In this document: positions 47,612-56,429 of the stretch, piece by piece
Layout: each line of letters begins with the position of its first letter
Numbering within the stretch: the stretch's first letter is position 1
Assembly: GCF_000974685.2 (NCBI RefSeq)
Contig: NZ_AP018738.1
Coordinates: 62,001 to 126,000 of the forward strand
Source of the DNA: Ferriphaselus amnicola
Lineage (GTDB): Bacteria; Pseudomonadota; Gammaproteobacteria; Burkholderiales; Gallionellaceae
DNA length: 64,000 bases
Direction of reading: 5' to 3'
Translations under genes and position numbers: made by a program
Notes under the pieces: model-generated
Databases searched by the model: none
What the model saw: the letters and a program-made list of their open reading frames with translations, nothing else
What the model was told of the DNA's origin: nothing

Positions 47612-48865
47612 ATGAAAATCGCCATCGCCGGAACCGGCTACGTCGGCCTTTCCAACGCTATTCTGCTGTCGCAGCATCACGAAGTGGTTGCGCTGGACAT
47701 CGTTCCCGAGAAGGTGGCGATGCTCAACCGCAAGCAATCGCCGATCGAAGATGTTGAGATCGAGCACTACCTAGCGCACAAGACACTTAACTTCAAGGCC
47801 ACGCTGGACAAGGTCGAGGCCTACACCGGTGCCGACTACATCATCATCGCCACCCCAACGGACTACGATCCCGAGACCAACTACTTCAACACAAAATCGA
47901 TTGAAGCCGTGATCAAGGACGTGATGGCCATCAACCCGCGCGCGGTGATGATCATCAAATCCACCGTCCCCGTCGGCTACACCGCCAAAACCCGCGCGCA
48001 ATTCACGGAGCATGTAGCACTCGGCATTCAGCACTCAGAACTCGTAACTTGCAATTTAATCTTCTCGCCTGAATTCCTGCGCGAAGGTCGCGCCTTGCAC
48101 GATAACCTGCATCCCTCACGCATCGTCGTGGGCGAGCGTTCCGAGCGCGCCAAAGTTTTCGCAGGGTTACTGCAACAAGGTGCTGTCAAACAAGACATCC
48201 CTGTTTTGTTCACCGACAGCACCGAAGCCGAAGCCATCAAGCTGTTCGCCAATACCTTCTTGGCCATGCGCGTCGCCTACTTCAACGAACTCGACACCTA
48301 CGCTGCCACCCACGGTCTGGATACCAAACAGATCATCGAAGGCGTCTGCCTCGACCCGCGCATTGGCGACCACTACAACAACCCCTCGTTCGGCTACGGC
48401 GGCTACTGCCTGCCGAAAGACACCAAGCAACTGCTGGCGAACTACAACGACGTGCCGCAAAACATCGTGCAGGCCATCGTGGACTCCAATACCACCCGCA
48501 AAGACTTCATTGCCGCAGAGATACTGAAAAAGCTCGCCAGCGACAGCGCACCCCGCACGCAGCACGCAGCACTCAGTCCCCAGCACTCGGTTGTCGGCAT
48601 CCATAGACTGGTGATGAAGAGCGGCTCAGACAACTTCCGCGCCTCCAGCATCCAAGGCATCATGAAGCGCATCAAAGCCAAGGGCGTGGAGGTCATCGTG
48701 TATGAGCCTGCACTGAAAGAAACTCACTTCTTCAACTCGCGTGTAGTGAACGACTTGGCGCAGTTCAAGCGGGAGGCGAACATTATCGTGGCGAATCGCA
48801 TGGCTGACGATATCAAAGATGTAGCGGAGAAAGTCTATAGCCGTGATTTATTCGGTGCTGATTGA
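47612..48865 (+). CDS. ugd: UDP-glucose 6-dehydrogenase with two heptamer-repeat insertions
   Basis: The enzyme oxidises UDP-glucose to UDP-glucuronate for surface polysaccharides. The 417 residues include the NAD loop [39 protein letters not shown] with catalytic Cys266, and [10 protein letters not shown]. It is about 29 residues longer than typical short bacterial homologues such as the 388-residue E. coli Ugd. Two extra stretches explain this: residues about 135-147 ([13 protein letters not shown]) and 312-326 ([15 protein letters not shown]). Each is encoded by tandem heptamers near GCACTCA that stay in frame. The first lies in a loop after the NAD domain, the second in the linker before the C-terminal domain, so activity may survive. 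It begins the glycan region. Confidence 0.92.
   Translation: MKIAIAGTGYVGLSNAILLSQHHEVVALDIVPEKVAMLNRKQSPIEDVEIEHYLAHKTLNFKATLDKVEAYTGADYIIIATPTDYDPETNYFNTKSIEAVIKDVMAINPRAVMIIKSTVPVGYTAKTRAQFTEHVALGIQHSELVTCNLIFSPEFLREGRALHDNLHPSRIVVGERSERAKVFAGLLQQGAVKQDIPVLFTDSTEAEAIKLFANTFLAMRVAYFNELDTYAATHGLDTKQIIEGVCLDPRIGDHYNNPSFGYGGYCLPKDTKQLLANYNDVPQNIVQAIVDSNTTRKDFIAAEILKKLASDSAPRTQHAALSPQHSVVGIHRLVMKSGSDNFRASSIQGIMKRIKAKGVEVIVYEPALKETHFFNSRVVNDLAQFKREANIIVANRMADDIKDVAEKVYSRDLFGAD
48016..48051. repeat. Heptanucleotide repeat array inside ugd (first)
   Basis: Five 7-base units from 48017: GCACTCG, GCATTCA, GCACTCA, GAACTCG, TAACTTG. The consensus GCACTCA is shared, in the same phase, with the second array at 48548. 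Confidence 0.75.
48548..48589. repeat. Heptanucleotide repeat array inside ugd (second)
   Basis: Six 7-base units: GCACCCC, GCACGCA, GCACGCA, GCACTCA, GTCCCCA, GCACTCG (42 bases, a multiple of three, which keeps the frame). Confidence 0.8.
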
Positions 48866-48961
48866 CCTCGTGTTTGCACATGGCCGCGACGGAATCGAAT
48901 CGTTAGTAACTCAATGCTGGCCAAGAGCGGTGTTGCCTTGGCCGAGTGAGGAGTGCCAGTC

Positions 48962-50242
48962 GTGACGCTCAGAAAGAACATCGTGGCGAATTACATCGGC
49001 ACTGGGGTCGTTGCCCTAGCTCCGATACTTGCGTTGCCTTGGTATCTTGCCGCACTTGGCCCTAAACAGTTTGGCTTAGTTAGTTTCGTGGCGATGCTAC
49101 AGGCCCTGTTGGGATTGCTTGATGCTGGGATGAGCCAATCCTTAGCCCGAGAGTTCACGCTATGTGAGAGTGCACATCAGAGAGGGACTCAAGGGGCTGC
49201 AACCCTATTGCGCAGTTTTGAGCGTGTCTACTGGATATTCGCAATGCTTGCCATGTGTCTGATTCTGCCCTTTTCGGGGGTATTGGCAAGCAACTGGCTG
49301 GAACTAAGTGGTTTGCCTGCGGAGGTTGGGCAGTGGGCAGTTTACGGAGCTGGGGCGATTTTTGCGGCCCAGTTCCCTGGCTCACTTTATCGAAGTGCGC
49401 TCATCGGTACGCAATCGCAAGTCGAACTTAATGTTGTGATGTCCATCTCTGCACTCCTGAAACATATCGGAGGGATCGTTATCGTCAATGTTTGGCCGAC
49501 TCTGCCAGCATATTTAATATGGTTTGTCATAGTGACGCTGCTGGAAACTTTGTTTCGGGCGAGATTGGCATGGAAAGCGATTGGTGGTGGGCGCAATCAT
49601 GTGGTTTGGAGCACAGGGGTCGTGCTGAAAATGATGCCACTGGTCGTTAGTCTGTCTGGCGCTACGATATTGGGAGCGCTGACTATCCAGATGGACAAAA
49701 TCATCCTTAGTAAAATGGTCAGTGTCGAGCTGTTTGGTTATTATTCGATAGCTTGGTCGATAGCGATCGGAGTATTGCAACTCATCTATCCCGTCATGAA
49801 TGCAGCGTTGCCCAAGGTAGTTAACATGCGTGATGATTTCGAAGCGTTGCGTTCGTTTTGTGCAAAGTTGACCGTCGTAGTCATGCTGGTGGTGGTGGTC
49901 GGTGGCGGGATATTTTATTTCATGGGGGTTTGGTTGCTGGAAAGGTGGTTAAATAATCCGGTGGCGGTTGCTTATATCTATGCGCCATTGTCCGTGTTGT
50001 TGATAGGAACTGCTATGCATGCAATTTGGAACATAGGCTATCTTGTTTGGCTGGCTAATGGCAAGGCCAACAATGCTTTGTTCTCCAATGCATTTACGCT
50101 CGTTTTGTCAGTGGTGTTTTCCCCTGCATTAATCACGCGATATGGCTTAGTGGGTGCTGCGTTCGGATGGCTAATGATGAATGTGGCGGGGACTGCGCTT
50201 AGCTTTGGCTGGTTAAAGCGCAAACGCCTTTCGGTGGAATGA
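48962..50242 (+). CDS. Oligosaccharide flippase (Wzx-like, MOP superfamily)
   Basis: A polytopic protein of about 426 residues with around 12 membrane helices, matching polysaccharide biosynthesis/oligosaccharide flippase proteins (N-terminal NIVANYIGTGVVALAPILAL, the central DKIILSKMVSVELFGYYSIA). It would move undecaprenyl-linked glycan units across the inner membrane. The GTG at 48962 is chosen because GAGGAG ends 8 bases upstream; GTG at 48953 would overlap it. It begins the glycan operon, 96 bases after ugd. Confidence 0.85.
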   Translation: MTLRKNIVANYIGTGVVALAPILALPWYLAALGPKQFGLVSFVAMLQALLGLLDAGMSQSLAREFTLCESAHQRGTQGAATLLRSFERVYWIFAMLAMCLILPFSGVLASNWLELSGLPAEVGQWAVYGAGAIFAAQFPGSLYRSALIGTQSQVELNVVMSISALLKHIGGIVIVNVWPTLPAYLIWFVIVTLLETLFRARLAWKAIGGGRNHVVWSTGVVLKMMPLVVSLSGATILGALTIQMDKIILSKMVSVELFGYYSIAWSIAIGVLQLIYPVMNAALPKVVNMRDDFEALRSFCAKLTVVVMLVVVVGGGIFYFMGVWLLERWLNNPVAVAYIYAPLSVLLIGTAMHAIWNIGYLVWLANGKANNALFSNAFTLVLSVVFSPALITRYGLVGAAFGWLMMNVAGTALSFGWLKRKRLSVE

Positions 50243-50258
50243 AAGCTCAGGAGCTAAT

Positions 50259-50825
50259 TTGTTGGTGAAGACGGGGATTGTTGATTTTGCCAGAAACACC
50301 AAACGCAAAATGTGGTGGGTGGCGATACGTTTGTTGCCGGCCAATCTTTATACTTTGGCGAGATTTGCCCTGTTTGGTCGCTTTTTCCTCACTAGTTGCT
50401 TTGGAGTGGGATTCCAGTGTCATGGATATCGGCGAGTAAAGCTTGGTGCAGATGTACTCATTGGAAATTATGTCAGGTTTCAGGCTATTGACATTCATGT
50501 TGGGGCGCACTCCCAGATTGGACATAATAATTACCTCTACGGAGATATTCACATAGGGAGTCATTTCATGTCGGGTCCCAATGTTTGTATCATGGCGGGG
50601 AATCATGGCATGGACGTGAATGGAGTTCCCATGGTCAATCAGGCTACGACAACCAAAGGGATTCGCATTGGAAATGATGTATGGGTTGGTTGTAATGTAG
50701 CTATCCTTGATGGTATCTCCATTGGAGATGGCGCTATTATTGGCGCTGGCTCGGTGGTTCGTCAGAGTGTCGAGCCATTTGCAATATACGCTGGGAACCC
50801 GGCTAGGAAGATCAGAGTCCGTTGA
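50259..50825 (+). CDS. Hexapeptide-repeat acyltransferase (WcaF/LbH type)
   Basis: A 188-residue left-handed beta-helix protein with hexapeptide repeats from about residue 60 on (VKLGADVLIGNYVRF ... IRIGNDVWVGCNVAILDGISIGDGAIIGAGSVV, in parts). Its catalytic histidine is probably in MAGNHGMD. It resembles sugar O-acetyltransferases of the WcaF/NodL group and likely acetylates a glycan unit. The TTG at 50259 has CAGGAG 5 bases upstream. The gene overlaps or abuts the next one, within the tightly packed operon. Confidence 0.85.
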   Translation: MLVKTGIVDFARNTKRKMWWVAIRLLPANLYTLARFALFGRFFLTSCFGVGFQCHGYRRVKLGADVLIGNYVRFQAIDIHVGAHSQIGHNNYLYGDIHIGSHFMSGPNVCIMAGNHGMDVNGVPMVNQATTTKGIRIGNDVWVGCNVAILDGISIGDGAIIGAGSVVRQSVEPFAIYAGNPARKIRVR

Positions 50826-50845
50826 GAGTAGGTAAGGAGAGTCCG

Positions 50846-51565
50846 TTGAAAGGCATCAAAGAAGGCGTTAAGGAATTACTAAAAGTAAATGTCAATGAAC
50901 GGCAGAGGGGTGTGTGGCTGGCGAAGACTCTGGGCGAACTACCTAGCGGCCTCCGTATACTTGATGCCGGAGCGGGTGAGTTGCGCAACAAACCGCTGTG
51001 CGCCCATTTTGATTACGTGTCACAGGACGTTTGCCAGTATGAGGGGAGCGGTGATGCAAAGGGACTTCAGACGGGGGTTTGGGATACCAGTCGGATAGAT
51101 ATCATCTGCGACATCGTCGATATACCAGAGCCGAGCTCATCGTTCGATGTCATCCTTTGTAGCGAGGTATTTGAACATTTGCCGGATGCAACAAAAGCAC
51201 TGGACGAATTTGCAAGGCTACTCAAGCCGGGCGGGAGGTTGATCACGACAGCGCCCTTCGCATCACTCGTTCACTTTGCTCCCTATCACTATGCGACGGG
51301 GTTCAGTCGCTACTGGTATGAATATCATCTGCCGAACAAGGGATTCGACATCAGTGAGCTGACCGCCAATGGTGACTGGTTCGCTTATGCGCGGCAGGAG
51401 GTGATGCGACTGCCCTCTATGGCAAGAAGGGAGAAAGATTGGTGTTGGCCTCTCGCCTATCTGACGTCCGGACTCTCGTTGCTGTATTTTGTCTTACGTG
51501 GGAATCGTCATGAAAGTGACGATGTGGCGTGCTTTGGTTGGCATTGTGTTGCTATCAAACGATGA
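50846..51565 (+). CDS. Class I SAM-dependent methyltransferase
   Basis: A 239-residue protein with the class I methyltransferase fold: SAM motif ILDAGAGELRNKPLC, acidic loop YVSQDVCQYEG, and FDVILCSEVFEHLPDATKALDEF followed by LLKPGGRLITTAPF (Methyltransf_11 pattern). Its acceptor is unknown; within this locus a sugar of the surface glycan is likely. TTG at 50846 has AAGGAG 6 bases upstream and is preferred to the TTG at 50822. A C-terminal hydrophobic stretch (LAYLTSGLSLLYFVL) may touch the membrane. Confidence 0.82.
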   Translation: MKGIKEGVKELLKVNVNERQRGVWLAKTLGELPSGLRILDAGAGELRNKPLCAHFDYVSQDVCQYEGSGDAKGLQTGVWDTSRIDIICDIVDIPEPSSSFDVILCSEVFEHLPDATKALDEFARLLKPGGRLITTAPFASLVHFAPYHYATGFSRYWYEYHLPNKGFDISELTANGDWFAYARQEVMRLPSMARREKDWCWPLAYLTSGLSLLYFVLRGNRHESDDVACFGWHCVAIKR

Positions 51566-51579
51566 ATGAGGGCAGTTAA

Positions 51580-52314
51580 ATGCGTGCTTTACTAAAGAGA
51601 TATCTGTCACCGGCAACTCGGAACCGGATTCGTTCGATGCAGCCATCGTTTATGTTCAGGCGGATATCTTTTTCGCAATGCGGGGAAGACCTGTTGGTGG
51701 TTTTTTTGCTCGACCTGATTTGTGGGGCTCGCCCCAAACGTTATTTGGATGTGGGGGCGAACCACCCATATCACCTATCTAATACGGCGTTGCTTTCCGC
51801 TAGGGGCGGAACAGGAATAGTAGTAGAGCCAGACCCTTATTTTGCAAACCTATTACGCAAAGCTCGGCCAAAAGATCGAGTTCTTGAGGAAGGCGTACAC
51901 TTCTCGGGAGAGGCTAGGGCGGAGTTTTTCATTCTGGATTCGCCGACCTTGAATACCTTTTCTCGCCATGAGATGGAGCGCTATGTATCTATGGGGCATC
52001 GACTCGAAAAGACGCTGTCTGTGAGGCTCAGGGGAATCAATGAGATACTGGAAATGGCGGGAGATCTTGATTTCATGAATCTGGATATCGAAGGGCTGGA
52101 CAAAACGATCCTAGAGCAGATCGACTGGGACAAATATCGCCCTGCTTGCATATGTGTGGAAACGATCACTTACGAGACCCGACAGGAGCCACGAAAATTG
52201 ACGGATATCGTCGAGTTTATGCAAGCTCATGACTACATGCTGTATGCGGATACATTCATCAACTCGATCTTTGTCGATCGTCGACAATGGCAGGCGCGCT
52301 GGGAGCGGGGCTGA
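51580..52314 (+). CDS. FkbM-family methyltransferase
   Basis: A 244-residue FkbM-type SAM methyltransferase, a family that O-methylates sugars and related hydroxyls. It shows SQCGEDLLVVFLL at the N-terminus, the SAM-binding YLDVGANHPYHLSNT, IVVEPDPYFANLL, and FMNLDIEGLDKTILEQIDW followed by ICVETITYE. It lies 14 bases after another methyltransferase and 3 bases before the fucosyltransferase gene, so the glycan may be methylated, possibly on fucose. Confidence 0.88.
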   Translation: MRALLKRYLSPATRNRIRSMQPSFMFRRISFSQCGEDLLVVFLLDLICGARPKRYLDVGANHPYHLSNTALLSARGGTGIVVEPDPYFANLLRKARPKDRVLEEGVHFSGEARAEFFILDSPTLNTFSRHEMERYVSMGHRLEKTLSVRLRGINEILEMAGDLDFMNLDIEGLDKTILEQIDWDKYRPACICVETITYETRQEPRKLTDIVEFMQAHDYMLYADTFINSIFVDRRQWQARWERG

Positions 52315-52317
52315 ACA

Positions 52318-53196
52318 GTGATTATCAGTCAAATCATCGGCGGACTTGGCAACCAGATGTTCCAGTTCGCTGCTGGACGTGCCTTGTCGCTCGAGCGGGG
52401 ATTGGCACTGAAGCTCGATACCGCCGGTTTTACGGGTTACGGTTTGCATCAGGGCTTTGAGTTACAGAACGTCTTTGGCGGGTCTATTGCGCTATCTTCC
52501 GAGGTTGAGGTGCGTGATATTCTGGGCTGGCAGGCTGTTCCAAGCATCCGGCGCATCGTGGCGCGACCGGCTATGACTTGGCTGCGAAGAGCTGGATTTA
52601 TTGTCGAGCCGCACTTTCACTACTGGTCTGGTTTGTCTGCGGTGCCTAACGATAGTTATCTGCAAGGCTACTGGCAGTCAGAGCATTACTTCAGAAAGTT
52701 TGAGGCAACGATACGTGACGATTTTACCTTCCAGTCGCCGTTGGGCCTTCAGAATGCCGAATGGGCGGCGCATATCGCCGGATGCAATGCGGTCAGTCTG
52801 CATATCCGTCGGGGAGATTATGTTGCCAATGCCAAGACCCATGCCAATCACGGAGTTTGCTCGTTGGAGTATTACCGTTCAGCGATCCGCATGATGGGCG
52901 AGCGAGTAGCGCACCCAGAGTTCTTCGTATTCTCGGATGATATGCCGTGGGTGCAGGCGAACCTTCAGGTGGATGCCCCCTGTCACTTCATCGCGCACAA
53001 CCGGGGTGCGGAAAGCTATAACGACATGCGGCTGATGAGTTTGTGTCGCCATCACATCATCGCCAACAGCTCATTTAGCTGGTGGGGGGCTTGGCTGAAT
53101 GCCCGCGCCGACAAGCTGGTGATCGCACCGCGCAATTGGTTTGCCAACGATAACCGCACGGACGACCTTTTCCCCGCAGGGTGGGTGCGGCTGTGA
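52318..53196 (+). CDS. Alpha-1,2-fucosyltransferase (GT11 family)
   Basis: GT11 enzymes add L-fucose in alpha-1,2 linkage (sometimes alpha-1,3) to glycans. The 292-residue protein has IIGGLGNQMFQFAAGRALS at the start, GYWQSEHYF, the GDP-fucose-binding HIRRGDYV, and the C-terminal motif IANSSFSWWGAWL. GTG is the start codon. No fucose biosynthesis genes (gmd, fcl) are in the window, so GDP-fucose must come from elsewhere. It overlaps the following glycosyltransferase gene. Confidence 0.92.
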   Translation: MIISQIIGGLGNQMFQFAAGRALSLERGLALKLDTAGFTGYGLHQGFELQNVFGGSIALSSEVEVRDILGWQAVPSIRRIVARPAMTWLRRAGFIVEPHFHYWSGLSAVPNDSYLQGYWQSEHYFRKFEATIRDDFTFQSPLGLQNAEWAAHIAGCNAVSLHIRRGDYVANAKTHANHGVCSLEYYRSAIRMMGERVAHPEFFVFSDDMPWVQANLQVDAPCHFIAHNRGAESYNDMRLMSLCRHHIIANSSFSWWGAWLNARADKLVIAPRNWFANDNRTDDLFPAGWVRL

Positions 53197-54080
53197 GCCA
53201 AACGCCGATGATCACCGTGGCCATGCCGATCTTCAATGCCGGCCAGTATTTGCGGGCTGCGGTGCTTTCTATCGTTCGGCAGACGTACCAAGATTGGGAG
53301 CTGCTGCTCATCGATGATGGATCAACCGATCAGGCGCTGGAGTCTATTCGCGACATTTGCGATTCGCGCATACATATCCAGCAGGATGGGCGTAACAAGG
53401 GGCTTGCAACGCGTCTGAACGAGGCGATAGATATGGCACGGGGACGTTATTTTGCGCGAATGGATCAGGACGATGTTTCGTATCCTGAGCGTTTCGCCAA
53501 GCAAGTGGCTATGTTGGAGCGAGACCCACAGCTGGATTTATTGGGCGTGCGCGCTGCTAAGATCTCCATGGACGACCGGTCGGTCGGAAATCTTCCCTTC
53601 ATGCAAACCCATGAGCAGATATGTGCCCGTCCTTGGCTGGGTTTCTATCTGCCCCACCCCACTTGGATGGGGCGCATCGAGTGGTTTCGCCGTCACCGCT
53701 ACGCATCCCCAGCCCCCTATCTTTGCGAGGATCAGGAGTTATTGCTACGCAGCCATGCGGATAGCCGGTTCGCCACATTGCCTGAAGTACTGTTTGCCTA
53801 TCGGGTGCGAGACCATATCCAGCCCGGCAAGCAATTGAGAATCCGCTGGTCGGTGTTGAAGATGCAGCTGCGTCACTTTTGGTCAGTTGGCGATGTCTGG
53901 TCGGCGCTCCTTTCCCTGTCGGTGTTCCTAGCGAGAGTCGCGCGGGACGGTATCGCATCCTGCCTTTTCACTCGCAGCATGGTATCTGGCCGCTCCCCGA
54001 TCGGGAAAGGCGAAGAGATGCAATGGGCGGAGGTGCATGCCGGACTAGCGGACGATGCCAACAGAAGGGAGGCGGAATGA
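53193..54080 (+). CDS. Glycosyltransferase family 2
   Basis: A 295-residue GT-A enzyme: ITVAMPIFNAGQYLRAAVLS, the nucleotide-binding LLIDDGSTD, RNKGLATRLNEAI and the metal-binding MDQDDVS (DxD-like). It adds a sugar during glycan assembly on the cytoplasmic side; donor and acceptor are unknown. GTG at 53193 overlaps the stop of the fucosyltransferase gene (GTGA), and the stop overlaps the next start (ATGA), marking translational coupling. Confidence 0.88.
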   Translation: MSQTPMITVAMPIFNAGQYLRAAVLSIVRQTYQDWELLLIDDGSTDQALESIRDICDSRIHIQQDGRNKGLATRLNEAIDMARGRYFARMDQDDVSYPERFAKQVAMLERDPQLDLLGVRAAKISMDDRSVGNLPFMQTHEQICARPWLGFYLPHPTWMGRIEWFRRHRYASPAPYLCEDQELLLRSHADSRFATLPEVLFAYRVRDHIQPGKQLRIRWSVLKMQLRHFWSVGDVWSALLSLSVFLARVARDGIASCLFTRSMVSGRSPIGKGEEMQWAEVHAGLADDANRREAE

Positions 54081-55207
54081 AGGTTTGTCTGGTTGTTTCT
54101 AGCCCGATGACGGTGACCGCCTTCCTGCAACAGCCGATACGCAAGCTGGCCACAGCATTCGAGGTGAGCGTGGTGGCCAACCTGACGCTTGGCGCATCCA
54201 TTCCGGCCTTGGACGGGGTGGCGACAGTGCTGCCTGTGAGCATCGAACGGCAGATATCCCCGTGGCGCGACTTGCTGGCTTTGTGGTGTTTGACGCAGAT
54301 GTTTCGTCAGCAGCAATTCGATGTGGTGCATTCGGTCACGCCCAAGGCTGGGCTGATCGCCATGCTCGCGGCTCGTCTGGCGGGGACGCCGGTGCGCATC
54401 CACATCTACACTGGGCAGGTGTGGGTCACGCAGCGCGGGGCGTTCCGTTGGCTGCTGAAGAGCATGGATAAGCTGATAGCCCGGCTAGCGACGAAGGTGC
54501 TGGCGGACAGCGCTTCGCAACGCCAGTTTCTGCTGGATGAGGGCGTGGTCACGGCGGAACAATCCAGCGTGCTGGCTTGTGGCTCGATCTCGGGCGTGGA
54601 TATCGCGCGCTTCCGCCCGGACGCAGCAGTGCGCGCCCGCATCCGGCAGGAGCTGGGCATCCCGCAGGACGACCTAGTGTTTCTGTTCCTCGGGCGGCTC
54701 AATCGGGACAAGGGCGTGCTCGACCTGGCCCGCGCCTTTGCCGGTATTGCGGAAGACTACCCTGATGCGCACCTGCTGCTGGTCGGCCCCGACGAAGGGA
54801 ACCTACTCCCGGCGCTGGCCGAGCTGACAGCAGGCTGCGCTGCGCAGGTGCATCAGGTCGGCTATGCCGCGCGTCCCGAAGATTACATGGCTGCCGCCGA
54901 CGTATTTTGTCTGCCCAGCTACCGCGAGGGCTTTGGCACGGTCGTCATCGAAGCGGCGGCGGCGGGCATCCCGGCGATCGCCACGCGCATCTATGGCGTG
55001 GTGGATGCCGTGGAAGAGGGGCGCACCGGTTTGCTTTGCCCGCCGCGCGACATCGCAGCCTTGCAGGCCTGCTTGTGCGAGATGGCGGATGACCCAGCGC
55101 GCCGTCTCCAGTTGGGAGCACAGGCGCGATTGCGGGCGCAGGCCGACTTCAGTAGCGAGACGGTGGCGACGGCTTGGCTGGATTATTACCGCAGGTTGCT
55201 GACATGA
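54077..55207 (+). CDS. Glycosyltransferase family 4
   Basis: A 376-residue GT-B enzyme of the GT4/GT1 group, similar to PglA-type transferases. Features are an N-terminal Rossmann half with [21 protein letters not shown] and IHIYTGQVW, and the C-terminal donor half with [29 protein letters not shown], and the retaining E-x7-E motif [17 protein letters not shown]. Because PglC follows directly, it may add the second sugar to diacetylbacillosamine-linked undecaprenol, as PglA does in Campylobacter; this is inference from order. It overlaps both neighbours by four bases. Confidence 0.9.
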   Translation: MKVCLVVSSPMTVTAFLQQPIRKLATAFEVSVVANLTLGASIPALDGVATVLPVSIERQISPWRDLLALWCLTQMFRQQQFDVVHSVTPKAGLIAMLAARLAGTPVRIHIYTGQVWVTQRGAFRWLLKSMDKLIARLATKVLADSASQRQFLLDEGVVTAEQSSVLACGSISGVDIARFRPDAAVRARIRQELGIPQDDLVFLFLGRLNRDKGVLDLARAFAGIAEDYPDAHLLLVGPDEGNLLPALAELTAGCAAQVHQVGYAARPEDYMAAADVFCLPSYREGFGTVVIEAAAAGIPAIATRIYGVVDAVEEGRTGLLCPPRDIAALQACLCEMADDPARRLQLGAQARLRAQADFSSETVATAWLDYYRRLLT

Positions 55208-55797
55208 AGCGCGGGTTCGACTTCACGGTGGCGCTGCTACTGTTGCTGCTGCTGTGGCCACTGATCTTGCTGGTGGCGTTGCTCATCGCTTGGCGGTTGG
55301 GCACGCCGGTGGTGTTCGCCCAGCAGCGTCCCGGTCTGCATGGTCGCCCGTTCGTTATCTACAAGTTCCGTACAATGACCTCGGCTACAGACGCCTACGG
55401 AGAGTTACTGCCGGATTCTGAGCGCCTCACTCCTTTGGGCAAGATGATCCGCAAGCTCAGTCTGGATGAGTTGCCGCAGTTGCTCAATGTGCTGAAGGGC
55501 GAACTGAGTCTGGTCGGGCCGCGTCCGCTGCTGATGGAGTATCTGCCGCTATACTCGCCGGAGCAGGCGCGCCGCCACGAGGTGACGCCGGGCATCACTG
55601 GCTGGGCGCAGGTGAACGGGCGTAATGCGATCAGCTGGGAAGACAAGTTTCGTCTGGATGTCTGGTACGTGGATCACCTGTCGTTCTGGCTGGACATGAA
55701 GATACTGGGGCTGACAGTGTTGAAGGTGGTGCGTTCCGAGGGCGTCAGTCATGCGGGGCACGTCAGCATGGAAAAATTCACGGGGAGTCGGAAATGA
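55204..55797 (+). CDS. pglC: PglC-like phosphoglycosyl transferase
   Basis: The protein (197 residues) has the size of monotopic enzymes such as PglC, without the large N-terminal domain of WbaP/WcaJ. It has one hydrophobic re-entrant helix (about 7-32), then FVIYKFRTM, a [22 protein letters not shown] segment (split) containing the catalytic Asp-Glu, [13 protein letters not shown] and [11 protein letters not shown]. It should transfer a phospho-sugar, probably diacetylbacillosamine phosphate, to undecaprenyl phosphate and so start glycan assembly. pglD and pglE homologues follow immediately, in the same order as in other pgl clusters. Confidence 0.9.
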   Translation: MKRGFDFTVALLLLLLLWPLILLVALLIAWRLGTPVVFAQQRPGLHGRPFVIYKFRTMTSATDAYGELLPDSERLTPLGKMIRKLSLDELPQLLNVLKGELSLVGPRPLLMEYLPLYSPEQARRHEVTPGITGWAQVNGRNAISWEDKFRLDVWYVDHLSFWLDMKILGLTVLKVVRSEGVSHAGHVSMEKFTGSRK

Positions 55798-56429
55798 GCG
55801 GCTTGTTGATCATAGGCGCGGGTGGACATGGCAAGGTGCTGGCCGAAACGGCGGAAGCCTCGGGACGCTGGACGTGCATCGCATTCCTAGACGACCGCCA
55901 CGCCGAACTGAATGGCACGTTGCGCTGGCCGGTGCTGGGCGCGCCCGCCGAAGCCAGTCGCTGGCTGGGCGAATACGATGCTGCCGCCATCGCGGTGGGC
56001 CACAGCGCCACCCGTCTGCGCCTGCTGGAACTGATGCGGGCGCAGGGGTTTGTTGTGCCGGCCATCGTACATCCCACGGCGTGGGTCAGTTCATCGGCGC
56101 GGCTGGGCGAGGGCTGTGTGGTGTTCGCGCAGGCGGTGATCCAAGCCGACGCAGTGCTCGGGCGCGGCGTGATCGTGAATACGTCGGCCAGCGTGGATCA
56201 CGACTGCCGCATCGGCGACGGCGTACATCTGTGCCCCGGTGCGCGTCTGGCCGGCGAAGTGGTGGTCGGCGCGGCAAGCTGGATCGGCATCGGCAGCTCG
56301 GTCATCCAGCAGATCAGCATGGGCGCGCACGTCACCATAGGGGCGGGCGCAGCCGTGGTAGATAATATCGAGGACGGGTGTGTCGCCGTGGGCGTTCCCG
56401 CTCGTATCATCAAAAAACAGGAGAGTTGA
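55794..56429 (+). CDS. pglD: PglD/NeuD-family sugar N-acetyltransferase
   Basis: A 211-residue enzyme with an N-terminal Rossmann-like domain ([15 protein letters not shown]) and a C-terminal left-handed beta-helix. The catalytic histidine pair is visible as His136 in [11 protein letters not shown] and His145 in [10 protein letters not shown], as in PglD. It would acetylate the C4 amine of UDP-4-amino-sugar to give UDP-diacetylbacillosamine. Its ATG overlaps the pglC stop and its stop overlaps the pglE start. Confidence 0.92.
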   Translation: MSGLLIIGAGGHGKVLAETAEASGRWTCIAFLDDRHAELNGTLRWPVLGAPAEASRWLGEYDAAAIAVGHSATRLRLLELMRAQGFVVPAIVHPTAWVSSSARLGEGCVVFAQAVIQADAVLGRGVIVNTSASVDHDCRIGDGVHLCPGARLAGEVVVGAASWIGIGSSVIQQISMGAHVTIGAGAAVVDNIEDGCVAVGVPARIIKKQES

